NCBI GenBank assembly: GCA_963675995.2
Contig: CAXXIY010000001.1
Location: 1,302,001-1,366,000 of the forward strand
Direction of reading: 5' to 3'
DNA length: 64,000 nucleotides
Source: JAAFHB01 sp963675995
Lineage (GTDB): Bacteria; Bacteroidota; Bacteroidia; Bacteroidales; Prolixibacteraceae
Part shown: one piece after another, positions 53,555-63,162 of the stretch
Position numbering within the stretch: position 1 is the first letter of the stretch
Layout of the letters: the number at the start of each line of letters is the position of its first letter
Notes under the pieces: generated by a model
The model's input: the letters and a program-made list of their open reading frames with translations, nothing else
The model's database searches: none
What the model was told of the DNA's origin: nothing
Position numbers and translations under genes: made by a program

Positions 53555-53837
53555 GCTGGTATAAAAATCATAGCTCTATCACGAATCATGTGGGTACAGA
53601 AGTTTCCGACTCAGCAAATCCGTTCATGAATCGTTCCCAGCTTTTGGACATTGCCAACTAGCTTGAGTGGTTGTAACCAGCTTAAATTCAGACTGGCCTT
53701 GTTGTGAAGAATACAACTTACTACCGGATAATATCTGCTGGAAGCTGGTTGCCAGCCGCAATAAGAGTCGTATTTATACGAACCACACGAATCGTAATAG
53801 CGCCAAAATTATTATTTAATTTTGCTTGCTTAACCTG

Positions 53838-54890
53838 TTAACGTGAGACATACTGTTTTTCGTAGTACTTTTCGTATGCTCCCGAAGCTACATTTTCCAG
53901 CCATTCGGGGTTGGAAAGATACCAGTCAACCGTTTTTTCGATCCCCTCTTCAAACTGAAGTGAAGGTCTCCATCCAAGTTCCTTTTGAATTTTAGTTGAG
54001 TCGATGGCATAGCGGAGGTCATGGCCGGCACGGTCTTTCACATAAGTAATTAGTTTTTCAGAAGTGCCAGGTTCTTTTCCTAACTTCTTATCCATCGTCT
54101 TACATAGCTGGAGAATTAACGCAATATTTGTCCATTCATTATGCCCACCAATATTATAGGTCTCTCCGTTTTTACCTTTATGAAAAACAAGATCAATGGC
54201 GGAGGCATGATCTTCGACATAAAGCCAGTCGCGGATATTTTCCCCTTTCCCATAGACAGGAATCGGTTTGCCATTGCTAATGTTATGAATTGCAAGTGGT
54301 ATTAGCTTTTCAGGAAATTGATTTGGCCCATAGTTATTTGAACAATTCGTAATCACAATTGGCAATTTATAGGTGTCGTGATAGGCTCTGACCAAATGGT
54401 CTGAACTTGCTTTTGATGCAGAATAGGGACTATGCGGATCGTAGGGTGTTGTCTCCAGGAACAATCCTGTCTCGCCAAGCGTACCATACACCTCGTCGGT
54501 CGAAATGTGATAGAACCTCTTCCCTTCACTATTGGATTTCCAGATTGCCCGGGCACCATTCAACAGATTTACAGTGCCTACAATATTGGTCATAATGAAT
54601 GACATGGGATCCAATATGGAACGATCTACATGCGATTCTGCTGCAAGATGGAGAACTCCGTCGAACTGATGCTTTTCAAACAGCTGGTTCACAAATGCAC
54701 TATCATTGATATCTCCCTTTACAAACTCGTAATTAGGTGACGTATCTATATCTTTCAGGTTTTCAAGATTTCCGGCATAGGTAAGCAGATCCAGATTAAC
54801 AATTTGATAATCAGGATATTTATTAACAAACCGCCTTACAACATGGGATCCGATAAAACCTGCCCCACCGGTGATAAGAATTGTTTTCAT
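53838..54890 (-). CDS. rfbB: dTDP-glucose 4,6-dehydratase, 350 aa
   Basis: RfbB/RmlB converts dTDP-glucose to dTDP-4-keto-6-deoxyglucose for rhamnose and other deoxysugars. The NAD-binding fold TGGAGFIGSHVVR is at the start, DVYGTLG and the catalytic YSASKASSDHL follow (Tyr and Lys in YxxxK), and NCSNNYGPNQFPEKLIPL is a signature of this enzyme. The start is the ATG at 54890, not the upstream one at 54917, because the fold begins directly after it. It is co-transcribed with galE 38 bp upstream. The other rml genes are not in this window. Confidence 0.95.
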   Translation of the reverse strand: MKTILITGGAGFIGSHVVRRFVNKYPDYQIVNLDLLTYAGNLENLKDIDTSPNYEFVKGDINDSAFVNQLFEKHQFDGVLHLAAESHVDRSILDPMSFIMTNIVGTVNLLNGARAIWKSNSEGKRFYHISTDEVYGTLGETGLFLETTPYDPHSPYSASKASSDHLVRAYHDTYKLPIVITNCSNNYGPNQFPEKLIPLAIHNISNGKPIPVYGKGENIRDWLYVEDHASAIDLVFHKGKNGETYNIGGHNEWTNIALILQLCKTMDKKLGKEPGTSEKLITYVKDRAGHDLRYAIDSTKIQKELGWRPSLQFEEGIEKTVDWYLSNPEWLENVASGAYEKYYEKQYVSR

Positions 54891-54928
54891 AATTGAATTT
54901 TTAGTGGTTTGGTGCAATTAATTAGTTG

Positions 54929-55957
54929 TTAGTTTATGTTTCTTATCTTTTTTTCCCAATTCCATGCCGAAACAAGGGTATCGTATAGCGAAGTTTCAGC
55001 TTTCCATCCGAGAATGGTATTTGCGATTGTCGTATCAGCATATATTTTTTCAACATCTCCGGGACGGCGAGCCACAATCTTATAATTTAGCTTAACCCCG
55101 GTAGCCTCCTCGAAGGTGTTCACCACCTCAAGTACAGAAGCTCCATTACCCGTCCCTACATTGAAAAATTCGTAACGATCGATATTTAAATTATTTATCA
55201 GTCGGTTAATCGCAATCACATGTGCTTTGGCAAGATCGACAACATTAATATAGTCACGGATGCAACTGCCGTCAGGCGTATTGTAATCGTCACCGAATAC
55301 ACTTAACTGCTGACGTATCCCGGCTGCTGTCTGGGTGATAAAAGGGACAAGGTTGTTGGGAACGCCACTTGGAAGTTCTCCAATTAATGCGGAAGGATGG
55401 GCGCCAATGGGATTAAAATAGCGGAGTGCAATCACCTTAAAATCGGGTGTGACTTTTACCACATCACGTAATACCTCTTCACTGATTGCCTTGGTATTCC
55501 CGTAAGGCGACTCGGCATCTTTCTTGGGTGTATATTCTGTTACAGGTAACTGATCGGGTTGTCCGTAAACGGTGCAGGAAGAGGAAAATACAAGGTTTGG
55601 AACTTTGTATTTCGACATGCAATCCAGTATATTCATCAGCGATACCAGATTATTGCGATAGTAATGGAGTGGTTTCTCAACCGATTCACCTACTGCTTTA
55701 AAGGCTGCAAAATGGATAATAGCTTCAATGTTTGTGTATTTTTCAAAAAATGCTTCCAGCCGGTTCATATCGAGAAGATTAAACTCTTCAAAGGCAGGCC
55801 TGATACCGCTGATTTTCTCTATATTATCAACTACACCGGCAGTCGAGTTGGAGAGATCGTCAATAATGACCACATCGAATCCTACCGCCTGCAGTTCTAC
55901 TACGGTGTGTGAGCCAATATATCCTGTTCCTCCTGTTACTAATACTTGTCGTCCCAT
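54929..55957 (-). CDS. galE: UDP-glucose 4-epimerase, 342 aa
   Basis: GalE interconverts UDP-glucose and UDP-galactose (and may act on the N-acetyl sugars). TGGTGYIGSHT opens the NAD-binding fold, with SSSCTVYGQP, YxxxK in SPYGNTKAISE, and RYFNPIGAHPS typical of the family; the C-terminal YKIVARRPGDVEKIYADT is also diagnostic. Start at the ATG 55957 (MGRQVLVTGG) is preferred to 55981. First gene of a galE-rfbB pair that should supply surface polysaccharide or glycoprotein sugars. Divergent from the HU/SPOR gene. Confidence 0.95.
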   Translation of the reverse strand: MGRQVLVTGGTGYIGSHTVVELQAVGFDVVIIDDLSNSTAGVVDNIEKISGIRPAFEEFNLLDMNRLEAFFEKYTNIEAIIHFAAFKAVGESVEKPLHYYRNNLVSLMNILDCMSKYKVPNLVFSSSCTVYGQPDQLPVTEYTPKKDAESPYGNTKAISEEVLRDVVKVTPDFKVIALRYFNPIGAHPSALIGELPSGVPNNLVPFITQTAAGIRQQLSVFGDDYNTPDGSCIRDYINVVDLAKAHVIAINRLINNLNIDRYEFFNVGTGNGASVLEVVNTFEEATGVKLNYKIVARRPGDVEKIYADTTIANTILGWKAETSLYDTLVSAWNWEKKIRNIN

Positions 55958-56036
55958 TTCACTGAATTTATTTAAAATCAAAAATACTATTATTTATTGT
56001 TTTTTCTTATTTTTGATACTCTGAAAAAAACAAGAT

Positions 56037-57017
56037 ATGGATATCACATTTTATTTGGTAGAATTGTTGCGGTTGCATGATTGTGTGATTGTTCCGGATC
56101 TCGGCGGGTTTGTAACCAATTATCGCCCGGCAGAGGTGGATCTTGCAAATAACAGTTTTAATCCCCCCGTGAAGGAGATTATTTTTACCGGTAAGCTGAG
56201 TAAGAACGATGGATTGCTGGTTAATTATATCTCCGAAATCGAAGGGATCGGTTATATGGAGGCGCGACTGATTATTTCCGAATTTGTGGATGAAGTCTGG
56301 TCGAAGCTGGATAATGGCGAGAAAATAGAATTTCAATATATAGGCTCACTGCAATATGACCGCAATGAGAAACTTATTTTCGAGCCTGAAGTACATGAGA
56401 ATTTTTTACTCGATGCTTACGGGTTGGAAGGATTCCAGTTTCCGCAGCTGGTGCATGATAAAATTATTTCTGCTAAAAGGGTATTTGTGGACAAAGAGGC
56501 GGTACGTCCTGTTTTTAGTTCCCGAAAAGTGAAGGCACTTGTCGTTGGGATACCCCTATTAATTGCTTTGCTCTTTTTTCCTGTAACAAAATATTCCTGG
56601 AAAAACAATTCAAACGGATCATTTCAGTCATCCAGTACGACTTCTTTGCCTCTGAATGGTTCATTGGTTCATTCAGCAGTCGTCATTCCCGATTCTGCCA
56701 CCCTTCATCAGGTATCCGTAAAAGAGGAACCTGCAGTCGTTCAGTCTTCAGTAAATCCAGTGAAATCAGAAAACTTAAACATCCAGTCAAATGCCAGGTT
56801 CCGTGTGATTGGCGGTTGCTTTAAGTTACGTGAAAATGCAGATAAATTTCTCGGGAAGCTTCAATCAGGTGGATATAAGTCGGAACTTAAAGTTTTACCT
56901 AACGGCACCTTTCTTGTTATTGTTCAGACCTACTCCGACAAAAATGAAGCCACTCTTGCACTGAAATCGTTGCGTGAGTCTGATCCAAAGGCAGGCTATT
57001 GGATATCGGCAAATTGA
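56037..57017 (+). CDS. HU/CCDC81-like and SPOR domain protein, 326 aa
   Basis: The N-terminal part (about residues 1-125; LLRLHDCVIVPDLGGFVTNY and YGLEGFQFP) matches the HU-CCDC81 family of Bacteroidota, which is related to histone-like proteins. A transmembrane helix follows (ALVVGIPLLIALLFFPV, about 168-184), then a low-complexity serine-rich linker and a C-terminal SPOR domain (RFRVIGGCFKLRENADKFLGKLQ). SPOR binds denuded glycan of septal peptidoglycan, so the protein probably spans the membrane with the HU part in the cytosol. It may link nucleoid and division site. TATTTTTG at 56008-56015 fits a -7 box 15 bp from the ATG. Confidence 0.9.
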   Translation: MDITFYLVELLRLHDCVIVPDLGGFVTNYRPAEVDLANNSFNPPVKEIIFTGKLSKNDGLLVNYISEIEGIGYMEARLIISEFVDEVWSKLDNGEKIEFQYIGSLQYDRNEKLIFEPEVHENFLLDAYGLEGFQFPQLVHDKIISAKRVFVDKEAVRPVFSSRKVKALVVGIPLLIALLFFPVTKYSWKNNSNGSFQSSSTTSLPLNGSLVHSAVVIPDSATLHQVSVKEEPAVVQSSVNPVKSENLNIQSNARFRVIGGCFKLRENADKFLGKLQSGGYKSELKVLPNGTFLVIVQTYSDKNEATLALKSLRESDPKAGYWISAN

Positions 57018-57171
57018 GGGGAGCCATACCCCAAAACTTTCAGTTCATCCTTATTTCCATGATTTCCAAAACCTGGAGGGTTGGTTATTGGTAGAAATTT
57101 TACCCCGTACAGAAATCCCCAACCACACACTATTGCCATCCATCTTTTGACAGGATTCTTCCCAAAAGACT

Positions 57172-57202
57172 TTTGTAAACTTTATCCCACCACATATGTT
57201 TA
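57172..57202 (+). promoter_or_regulatory. Candidate promoter of the efflux operon
   Basis: TTTG at 57172-57175, a 19-bp spacer and TATGTTTA at 57195-57202 match the Bacteroidota consensus except for the last base. The predicted start is about 25 nt before the ATG at 57234, which supports that start over the upstream one. Confidence 0.42.
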
Positions 57203-57233
57203 TCAAACGTATGGAACAACTAAAAATTGGGGT

Positions 57234-58607
57234 ATGATGAAGTTTGTCTTTAAAATCATAGCAGTGTTTGTTTTTATTTCATCTTTTTACCTGAGTCGGG
57301 GGCAGACTTACCCGCCATCTGTTTCATTAAGGGAAATACTAAAGCAGGCAGAGACCAATTACCCGTTACTTAAATCCAAAGCCATTGAAGTGCAGGCAGC
57401 TGAAAAAGGGGTAAATGCAAGTCAAAGAACATTGGTTCCCACCCTGGATGCCTCGTATCAGGCAGACTTTGCCACTTACAACAACATCATCGGGATGGCT
57501 TCACCTCCATTTTTAACGCCCATAAGCGGACCACCCTCTACAGGCAATAATTATTCCGGCGTTTTTGGGAGTAGCACGAGTTTATTACTTAACTGGCAAC
57601 CCATAACATTTGGTCAGCGGAAGGCACAGATTGACTTTTCAAAAGCCGGATTACATCAGGCTGAAGCTGATGCTCAGAATGAAATATTCCAACACAAGGT
57701 TAAAGTCATCAACGCTTATCTTGATGCACTTGTTTCCGGGGAATTGGTGGAAGTCTACGAAAAGAATCTTTCCCGGACGGAAGCAAACTTAAAGGCTGTA
57801 AAGGCTTTGGTTGTCAATGGAATTAAGCCCGGACTCGATACTGCAATGTTCAAAGCTGAAATTTCAAGAGCAAAGATTGATTTGCTTAGTATCCGTAAAT
57901 ATAATCAGCAGACCCTTATTACACTGGCTCAGTTCCTCGCTTCCAACGAAACAATCCTGGTTTCCGACAGCAGTTATTTCAGCAAACTTCCTTCCCTCTC
58001 TCTTCCCCTTGATTCTGTAAGGCATCCGTTGTTAACGCTTTATGATTCAAATATAGAGCTGACCAGGACGAAGCGTAAGATGCTTAGCAGAACAATGTTG
58101 CCAACATTTGGCGTTTGGGGAACGACCTATGCCAGAGGATCAGGTGTTCATTATGATGGCGTCGTTAATTCAGTCGACGGATTATCTTTTCAACGATACA
58201 ATTATGGTGTTGGCGTTCAGTTGAGTTTACCGTTATTACAATATGCCCGGATTAGCCCGCAGGTTCAACAACAGGAATTGCTAATTAAATCCAATGAAGA
58301 GAAACTCCAGGATGTTTCACTTCAATTGCGAAAACAAATCGAATTGGCAGATGTCACTTTAAATAACGCCATGGCGGCAGCGAGAGAGAATCCAATATTG
58401 ATCCAATCATCCGACTTTTCATACAAAGCGATGCTTTCGAGAAACCATTCGGGTCTGGCAAATTTTACAGATCTTATTCAGTCTCAGTATGCTTTAATCA
58501 AGGCAGAAGCAGAGAACAAAACAGCTTACATCAACGCATGGAAAGCACTGCTTTTCAAAGCTGCCGTGAAAGGGGACTTAAATCTATTTTTAAATCAGGT
58601 AAAATAA
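57234..58607 (+). CDS. TolC family outer-membrane efflux protein, 457 aa
   Basis: The ATG at 57234 gives a signal peptide (MMKFVFKIIAVFVFISSFYL, then SRGQ); the open frame extends 51 codons further but over the predicted promoter and without a signal. The protein has the repeated helical outer-membrane efflux pattern (SLREILKQAETNYPLLKSKA; AGLHQAEADAQNEIFQHKVK; LLIKSNEEKLQDVSLQLRKQ), as in the TolC trimer. The following RND pump starts 1 bp after its stop, and the membrane-fusion adaptor follows, so it is the outer-membrane exit of a tripartite pump. The substrate is unknown. Confidence 0.92.
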   Translation: MMKFVFKIIAVFVFISSFYLSRGQTYPPSVSLREILKQAETNYPLLKSKAIEVQAAEKGVNASQRTLVPTLDASYQADFATYNNIIGMASPPFLTPISGPPSTGNNYSGVFGSSTSLLLNWQPITFGQRKAQIDFSKAGLHQAEADAQNEIFQHKVKVINAYLDALVSGELVEVYEKNLSRTEANLKAVKALVVNGIKPGLDTAMFKAEISRAKIDLLSIRKYNQQTLITLAQFLASNETILVSDSSYFSKLPSLSLPLDSVRHPLLTLYDSNIELTRTKRKMLSRTMLPTFGVWGTTYARGSGVHYDGVVNSVDGLSFQRYNYGVGVQLSLPLLQYARISPQVQQQELLIKSNEEKLQDVSLQLRKQIELADVTLNNAMAAARENPILIQSSDFSYKAMLSRNHSGLANFTDLIQSQYALIKAEAENKTAYINAWKALLFKAAVKGDLNLFLNQVK

Positions 58608-58608
58608 G

Positions 58609-61600
58609 ATGAACATTATAAAAGGGGCGCTCCAAAAACCTGTTGTCGTAACTGTATCGGTGATTGCGATTCTGTTTTTTTCTTCAATGGCAATCAGGAA
58701 CATGAAGATCGATATCTTTCCTAAAATGGGATTACCCACCATTTATATTGCCCAACCTTATGGCGGATTATCTCCCGAGCAGATGGAAGGATTCATTACC
58801 TCCTATTATGAATACCACCTGTTATATGTCACCGGGGTGAAGTTTGTCGAATCAAAATCAATACAGGGAGCTGCACTGATCAAAATTGTTTTTCACGAAG
58901 GGACAGATCTGAGCCAGGCGATGGGCGAGGTAGTTGGTTATGTGAACCGTTCCAGAGCCTTTATGCCTCCGGGAACAGTACCGCCGTTTATCACCCGTTT
59001 TGATGCAGGAAGTGTGGCTGTCGGGCAACTGGTCTTTACATCAGAAACAAAAACACTTGGAGAAATACAAGACCTTGCACTGTTCAAAGTGAGACCGATG
59101 TTTGCCACATTACCCGGTGTTTCAGCTCCGCCACCTTTTGGGGGAAATCAAAAAACAGTGATTATTAAAGTGAACCCCGATAAGGTGCGAGATTATGGTT
59201 TGTCTCCCGACGATATTGTGCAGGTACTGGCAAAATCGAATGTGATTTCTCCTGCCGGGAATATCAGGGTGGGAGACGAGATGATGATTGCCACGCAAAA
59301 TGCGGTAGTTGAAAATATAAAGGAGTTGGAGAATATCCCGCTCAGGCTGGGCGCCGGTCCATCGGTATATGTAAAAGATGTGGCTGAAGTGATGCTGGGG
59401 GCTGATGTCACAACCGGCTATGCCTTGATTAACGGGAAACGTTCGGTTTATATTCCGGTTACTAAAAGGTCCAGCGCCTCAACATGGGAAGTTGTAAAAC
59501 GGGTGAAGGCGGCATTGCCTGAGATGCAGGCAGCTGTGCCCGATGACATAAAAGTGTCGTATGAATTTGACCAGTCAGGCTATGTGATTAATGCTTTGAA
59601 GAGTCTGATTTTTGAAGGGTTACTTGGTGCGATTCTTACCGGCCTGATGGTCCTGTTATTCTTACGCGACCGAAAAAGCGCACTAATTGTGATCCTGACC
59701 ATCCCTCTGTCGATATTGTCAGCTGTGATTTTCTTAAATGCCTTCGGGCAGACCATCAATATCATGACATTGGGAGGTCTGGCGCTCGCAATTGGTATCC
59801 TGGTTGACGAAGCCACAGTTACCATCGAAAATATTCACCATCACCAGGAAATGGGGAAACCCAAACCACGGGCCATATTGGATGCCTCGCTCGAAATTGC
59901 ACTTCCCAAGTTATTAATTCTGTTGTCCATTCTGGCCGTATTTGTCCCTGCATTTTTTATGTCAGGAATTCCCGCATCGATGTTTTTCCCAATGTCACTT
60001 GCTGTTGGCCTCGCAATGATCTCCTCTTTCCTGCTATCCCAGACCTTTGTCCCCGTGGCTGCCAACTGGATACTGAAAGATAAGGGTATCATTTTGAAAA
60101 ATAAACGATTCGAATCATTTAAATCCACCTATAAAGATTGGGTTCAGCAGATTTCCGGGAGGGGAGGGAAATTTACAACTATTTTTGTTTTTAGCTCTTT
60201 CGCCCTCCTTATTGCATTGTTTTCTTTGATCGGAACTGAAATATTTCCAAAGGTGGATGCCGGACAAACCCAGCTGCGTCTTCGTCTCCCAACAGGCACA
60301 CGCGTTGAGCGGACCGAAGATGCAACGCGTAAGATTCTGAGCATGGCAGATAGTATCTCCAATGGACAGGTCGAAATCAGTTCGGCATTTGTGGGGACAC
60401 AACCATCGAGCTATCCGGTCAGCCTGATCCATTTATGGACAAGTGGTCCTAATGAGGCGGTGATTAAGATCAATCTGAAAAAAGGTGCGGACCTCGACGT
60501 TGAATCGTTTATGGAACAGTTGAGGAAGACGGTTCTGATCGTTTTGCCAAACGCAAAGATCTCCTTTGAACCTGGCGACCTCACCGAGCAGGTGCTGAAT
60601 ATGGGCTCAAATAATCCCATCGAGATCGCTGTTTTGGGAAAAAATCTTGCCCAGTCGAAACAAATTGCGGAGAAGCTCAATCATAAATTGCTTGCCATCG
60701 ATTTTCTTCGCGATGTCCAGATCGCTACACCACTCGATTATCCCACCATCAAAATGGAGATCGACAGGATCAAGGCGGGGCAGCTTGGGTTAACTGTTGA
60801 TCAAATCACCAAATCCAGTCTGACCGCTACCTCATCCAGCAGGTTCACTCAACCTAACTACTGGCTGGATAAATCTTCAGGAACTGCTTACCAGGTTCAG
60901 GTCGAATATCCACAATACAGGATGAACTCGCCCGAGCAAATGGAATTAATTCCGGTTTTGGGTACAACAGTTGGGGCAACTGGGAATCCGGTCTATTTAA
61001 GGGATGTCGCTTCCTGGAAAAAAACAACCTCGGTAGGGGAGTATGACCGAATCAACCAGCAACGGTTTATCACAATTACTGCCAATATTCATGAGAAAGA
61101 TCTGGGCAATGCGATTAACAAGGTGAATGAAGCGATCGCCTCATTGGGTGAATTGCCCAAAGGGACTAAAATCAATATTCGCGGGCAGGCAGAATTGCTC
61201 AGCCAGACGATGGATGAATTGCAAACAGGATTGCTGATCGCAATTGTGGTCCTATTTATGCTTCTGGCGATCAGCTTTCAGTCATTCCGTTTATCGCTCA
61301 CCATACTATCCATTCTGCCAACGGTGGTTGCCGGTTCTTTGTTGTTACTTTTCTTTACAGGTAAGACGCTTAATATCCAATCTTATATGGGAATAATTAT
61401 GGCAGTGGGTGTAGCCATTTCGAATGCTGTTTTGTACATTACCAATGCGCAGAAGTATAAAAAGGAGAATAATCCGCAGGCTTTTTTATTAGGGGCAAAT
61501 CATCGTTTAAGACCTATTTTAATGACAAGTTTAGCGATGATCGCCGGAATGATTCCGATGGCTTTGGGCCTTGGCGAAGTTGGTGAACAGACAGCTCCAT

Positions 61601-61758
61601 TGGGAATTGCCGTAATTGGCGGATTGATCTTTTCGGCCATCAGCACATTGGTTTTTCTCCCTTTGATGTATCATCGCATGGTTGGTCACCCAAACTATCA
61701 AAATCCTTCACTCGATCCCGAAGATAAGAACAGCAGATATTATGAGGCTACCATTTAA
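58609..61758 (+). CDS. RND family efflux pump inner-membrane permease, 1049 aa
   Basis: A full-length RND pump (about 1040 aa) with the expected twelve helices and two large periplasmic loops. The first helix is KPVVVTVSVIAILFFSS, followed by NMKIDIFPKMGLPTIYI. The proton-relay Asp is in GGLALAIGILVDEATVTIENI, and the C-terminal half shows ILPTVVAGSLLLLFFTGKTLN and GVAISNAVLYITN. It resembles the drug-efflux/AcrB-like group more than the metal pumps, which is a judgement from the overall motifs. It starts 1 bp after the TolC-like gene and its end overlaps the upstream open frame of the adaptor. Substrates cannot be inferred. Confidence 0.93.
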   Translation: MNIIKGALQKPVVVTVSVIAILFFSSMAIRNMKIDIFPKMGLPTIYIAQPYGGLSPEQMEGFITSYYEYHLLYVTGVKFVESKSIQGAALIKIVFHEGTDLSQAMGEVVGYVNRSRAFMPPGTVPPFITRFDAGSVAVGQLVFTSETKTLGEIQDLALFKVRPMFATLPGVSAPPPFGGNQKTVIIKVNPDKVRDYGLSPDDIVQVLAKSNVISPAGNIRVGDEMMIATQNAVVENIKELENIPLRLGAGPSVYVKDVAEVMLGADVTTGYALINGKRSVYIPVTKRSSASTWEVVKRVKAALPEMQAAVPDDIKVSYEFDQSGYVINALKSLIFEGLLGAILTGLMVLLFLRDRKSALIVILTIPLSILSAVIFLNAFGQTINIMTLGGLALAIGILVDEATVTIENIHHHQEMGKPKPRAILDASLEIALPKLLILLSILAVFVPAFFMSGIPASMFFPMSLAVGLAMISSFLLSQTFVPVAANWILKDKGIILKNKRFESFKSTYKDWVQQISGRGGKFTTIFVFSSFALLIALFSLIGTEIFPKVDAGQTQLRLRLPTGTRVERTEDATRKILSMADSISNGQVEISSAFVGTQPSSYPVSLIHLWTSGPNEAVIKINLKKGADLDVESFMEQLRKTVLIVLPNAKISFEPGDLTEQVLNMGSNNPIEIAVLGKNLAQSKQIAEKLNHKLLAIDFLRDVQIATPLDYPTIKMEIDRIKAGQLGLTVDQITKSSLTATSSSRFTQPNYWLDKSSGTAYQVQVEYPQYRMNSPEQMELIPVLGTTVGATGNPVYLRDVASWKKTTSVGEYDRINQQRFITITANIHEKDLGNAINKVNEAIASLGELPKGTKINIRGQAELLSQTMDELQTGLLIAIVVLFMLLAISFQSFRLSLTILSILPTVVAGSLLLLFFTGKTLNIQSYMGIIMAVGVAISNAVLYITNAQKYKKENNPQAFLLGANHRLRPILMTSLAMIAGMIPMALGLGEVGEQTAPLGIAVIGGLIFSAISTLVFLPLMYHRMVGHPNYQNPSLDPEDKNSRYYEATI

Positions 61759-61783
61759 ATATCAATTATATAAAATACAATTC

Positions 61784-62881
61784 ATGAGAAATACCGGTAT
61801 AATTATCACTTTGATTTTAGGGATTACCTTCCTCATTTCAGGTTGCTCCAGGGGCGATAAAAAAAAGGAACTAAAAGAATCAAAGGTTGATTCTGTTGTT
61901 GTATTTACCTTGAAAAAGGAGGCCGTAAGGAAGAATTTAACTTTTCCGGCAGAGCTGACTCCGATCGAAAAGGCAGAATTATATGCCAAAGTAAGCGGAT
62001 ATGTAAAGGAGATCAGGGTTGATCTCGGAGATCATGTCAAAAAGGGGCAGCTACTTGCACTACTCGATGCGCCCGAAATAGTCGCGAATTATGCGCTGGC
62101 GAATTCGGAAGTTCAGACAGCGCGATCAAAATATCTGACCAGCCTTGACAACTACAAACGTATTCTTAATGCTTCAAAAGTTGAGGGGACCATTGCAAGG
62201 GCAGAACTTGAGAAAGTCAGATTTCAGATGCTGGCAGACAGCTCGTTGGTTGAAGCTGCAAAATCGAAGGTGGGTATCAACGCCCAGTTTAAAGATTACC
62301 TGACCATTTGTTCACCCTTTAATGGGATAGTTACCCAGCGAAACGGAGATGCAGGAACACTGATTGGCGCCTCAAACACAAAACCATTGTTAGTTGTTGA
62401 GAAGGTGGATGTTCTGCGTTTGCGCATTCCTGTCCCCGAGACCTATACTTCTGCGGTGCAGGACACATCTGTCATTGAGTTTTCGGTCGAAGCCATCCCG
62501 GGCAAAACTTTTACAGCTGCATTGTCGCGTAAATCGGGTTCGATCACCCTTTCAAACCGTACCGAGACATGGGAGTTTCTCTATCAAAACAGCGACAATA
62601 TGCTCAAGCCTGGGATGTTCGCAAATGCCAGAATCAACCTGGGGCGTGAAGAATCGTCATTCTTCGTACCTGCATCTGCCATCGCCACCAACCTGGAGAA
62701 GAGATTTGTAATCCGTTTAAAAGAGGGAAAGACCGAATGGATAGATGTAAAAAGCGGATTTAGTCAGAATGATAAGGTGGAGATCTTTGGTTCTCTGAAT
62801 GAGGGCGATCTGCTTTTGACCGGTGCTACCGACGAAATAAAACCGGGGACAAAGTTGATGGCAAAACTGAAGAAAAATTAG
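61784..62881 (+). CDS. RND efflux periplasmic adaptor lipoprotein, 365 aa
   Basis: The start is the ATG at 61784, giving a lipoprotein signal (ITFLISGC, Cys about residue 20); the frame is open earlier, but overlaps the pump gene. The protein has the membrane-fusion layout: biotin/lipoyl-like halves (KVSGYVKEIRVDLGDHVKKG; FNGIVTQRNGDAGTLIG), a helical hairpin in between, and beta-barrel and C-terminal domains (FFVPASAIATNLEKRFVIRL). It links the TolC-like and RND proteins. Adaptor last in the operon is less common than adaptor first, but is found in Bacteroidota. Confidence 0.92.
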   Translation: MRNTGIIITLILGITFLISGCSRGDKKKELKESKVDSVVVFTLKKEAVRKNLTFPAELTPIEKAELYAKVSGYVKEIRVDLGDHVKKGQLLALLDAPEIVANYALANSEVQTARSKYLTSLDNYKRILNASKVEGTIARAELEKVRFQMLADSSLVEAAKSKVGINAQFKDYLTICSPFNGIVTQRNGDAGTLIGASNTKPLLVVEKVDVLRLRIPVPETYTSAVQDTSVIEFSVEAIPGKTFTAALSRKSGSITLSNRTETWEFLYQNSDNMLKPGMFANARINLGREESSFFVPASAIATNLEKRFVIRLKEGKTEWIDVKSGFSQNDKVEIFGSLNEGDLLLTGATDEIKPGTKLMAKLKKN

Positions 62882-62901
62882 AATAATCTAATGTCGTAAA
62901 T

Positions 62902-63052
62902 ATTGCTTTGTCAAACGAAAAAAATGAAATAGATAAAGCCTTATTGCCTTGGGATACAAATCGAACAGACCACGATTTGGTTGGTGAAATTTGTTCCGAC
63001 TATAGTTCTGTTAAAATATCGGTTAGCCGAAATTTCGGATAACCAAAGCAAT
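62902..63052. repeat. Structured intergenic element with nested inverted repeats
   Basis: ATTGCTTTG (62902-62910) is inverted as CAAAGCAAT (63044-63052). Inside lie CAAATCG (62957-62963) with CGATTTG (62973-62979), and a 24-bp palindrome at 63021-63044 (GGTTAGCCGAAA facing TTTCGGATAACC, 11 of 12 pairs). No ORF is seen. It sits between the efflux operon and the convergent dipeptidase gene. It could be a bidirectional terminator, a small RNA, or a REP-like/MITE-like element. Confidence 0.45.
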
Positions 63053-63162
63053 TTTGTAATTTAAAAAACGTTGTGAAGCTTAAGTAATCAACAATATCCC
63101 AATTGATAAGCTCGCCGATATTGAGCAGATGAGATAGATGGAATTGAAAAATAATTAATGTT

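Noticed and set aside
53555..53837. Gene or RNA in the gap between the small secreted protein and rfbB
   Set aside because: No ORF, tRNA or clear hairpin was seen; it looks like unstructured or decayed sequence.
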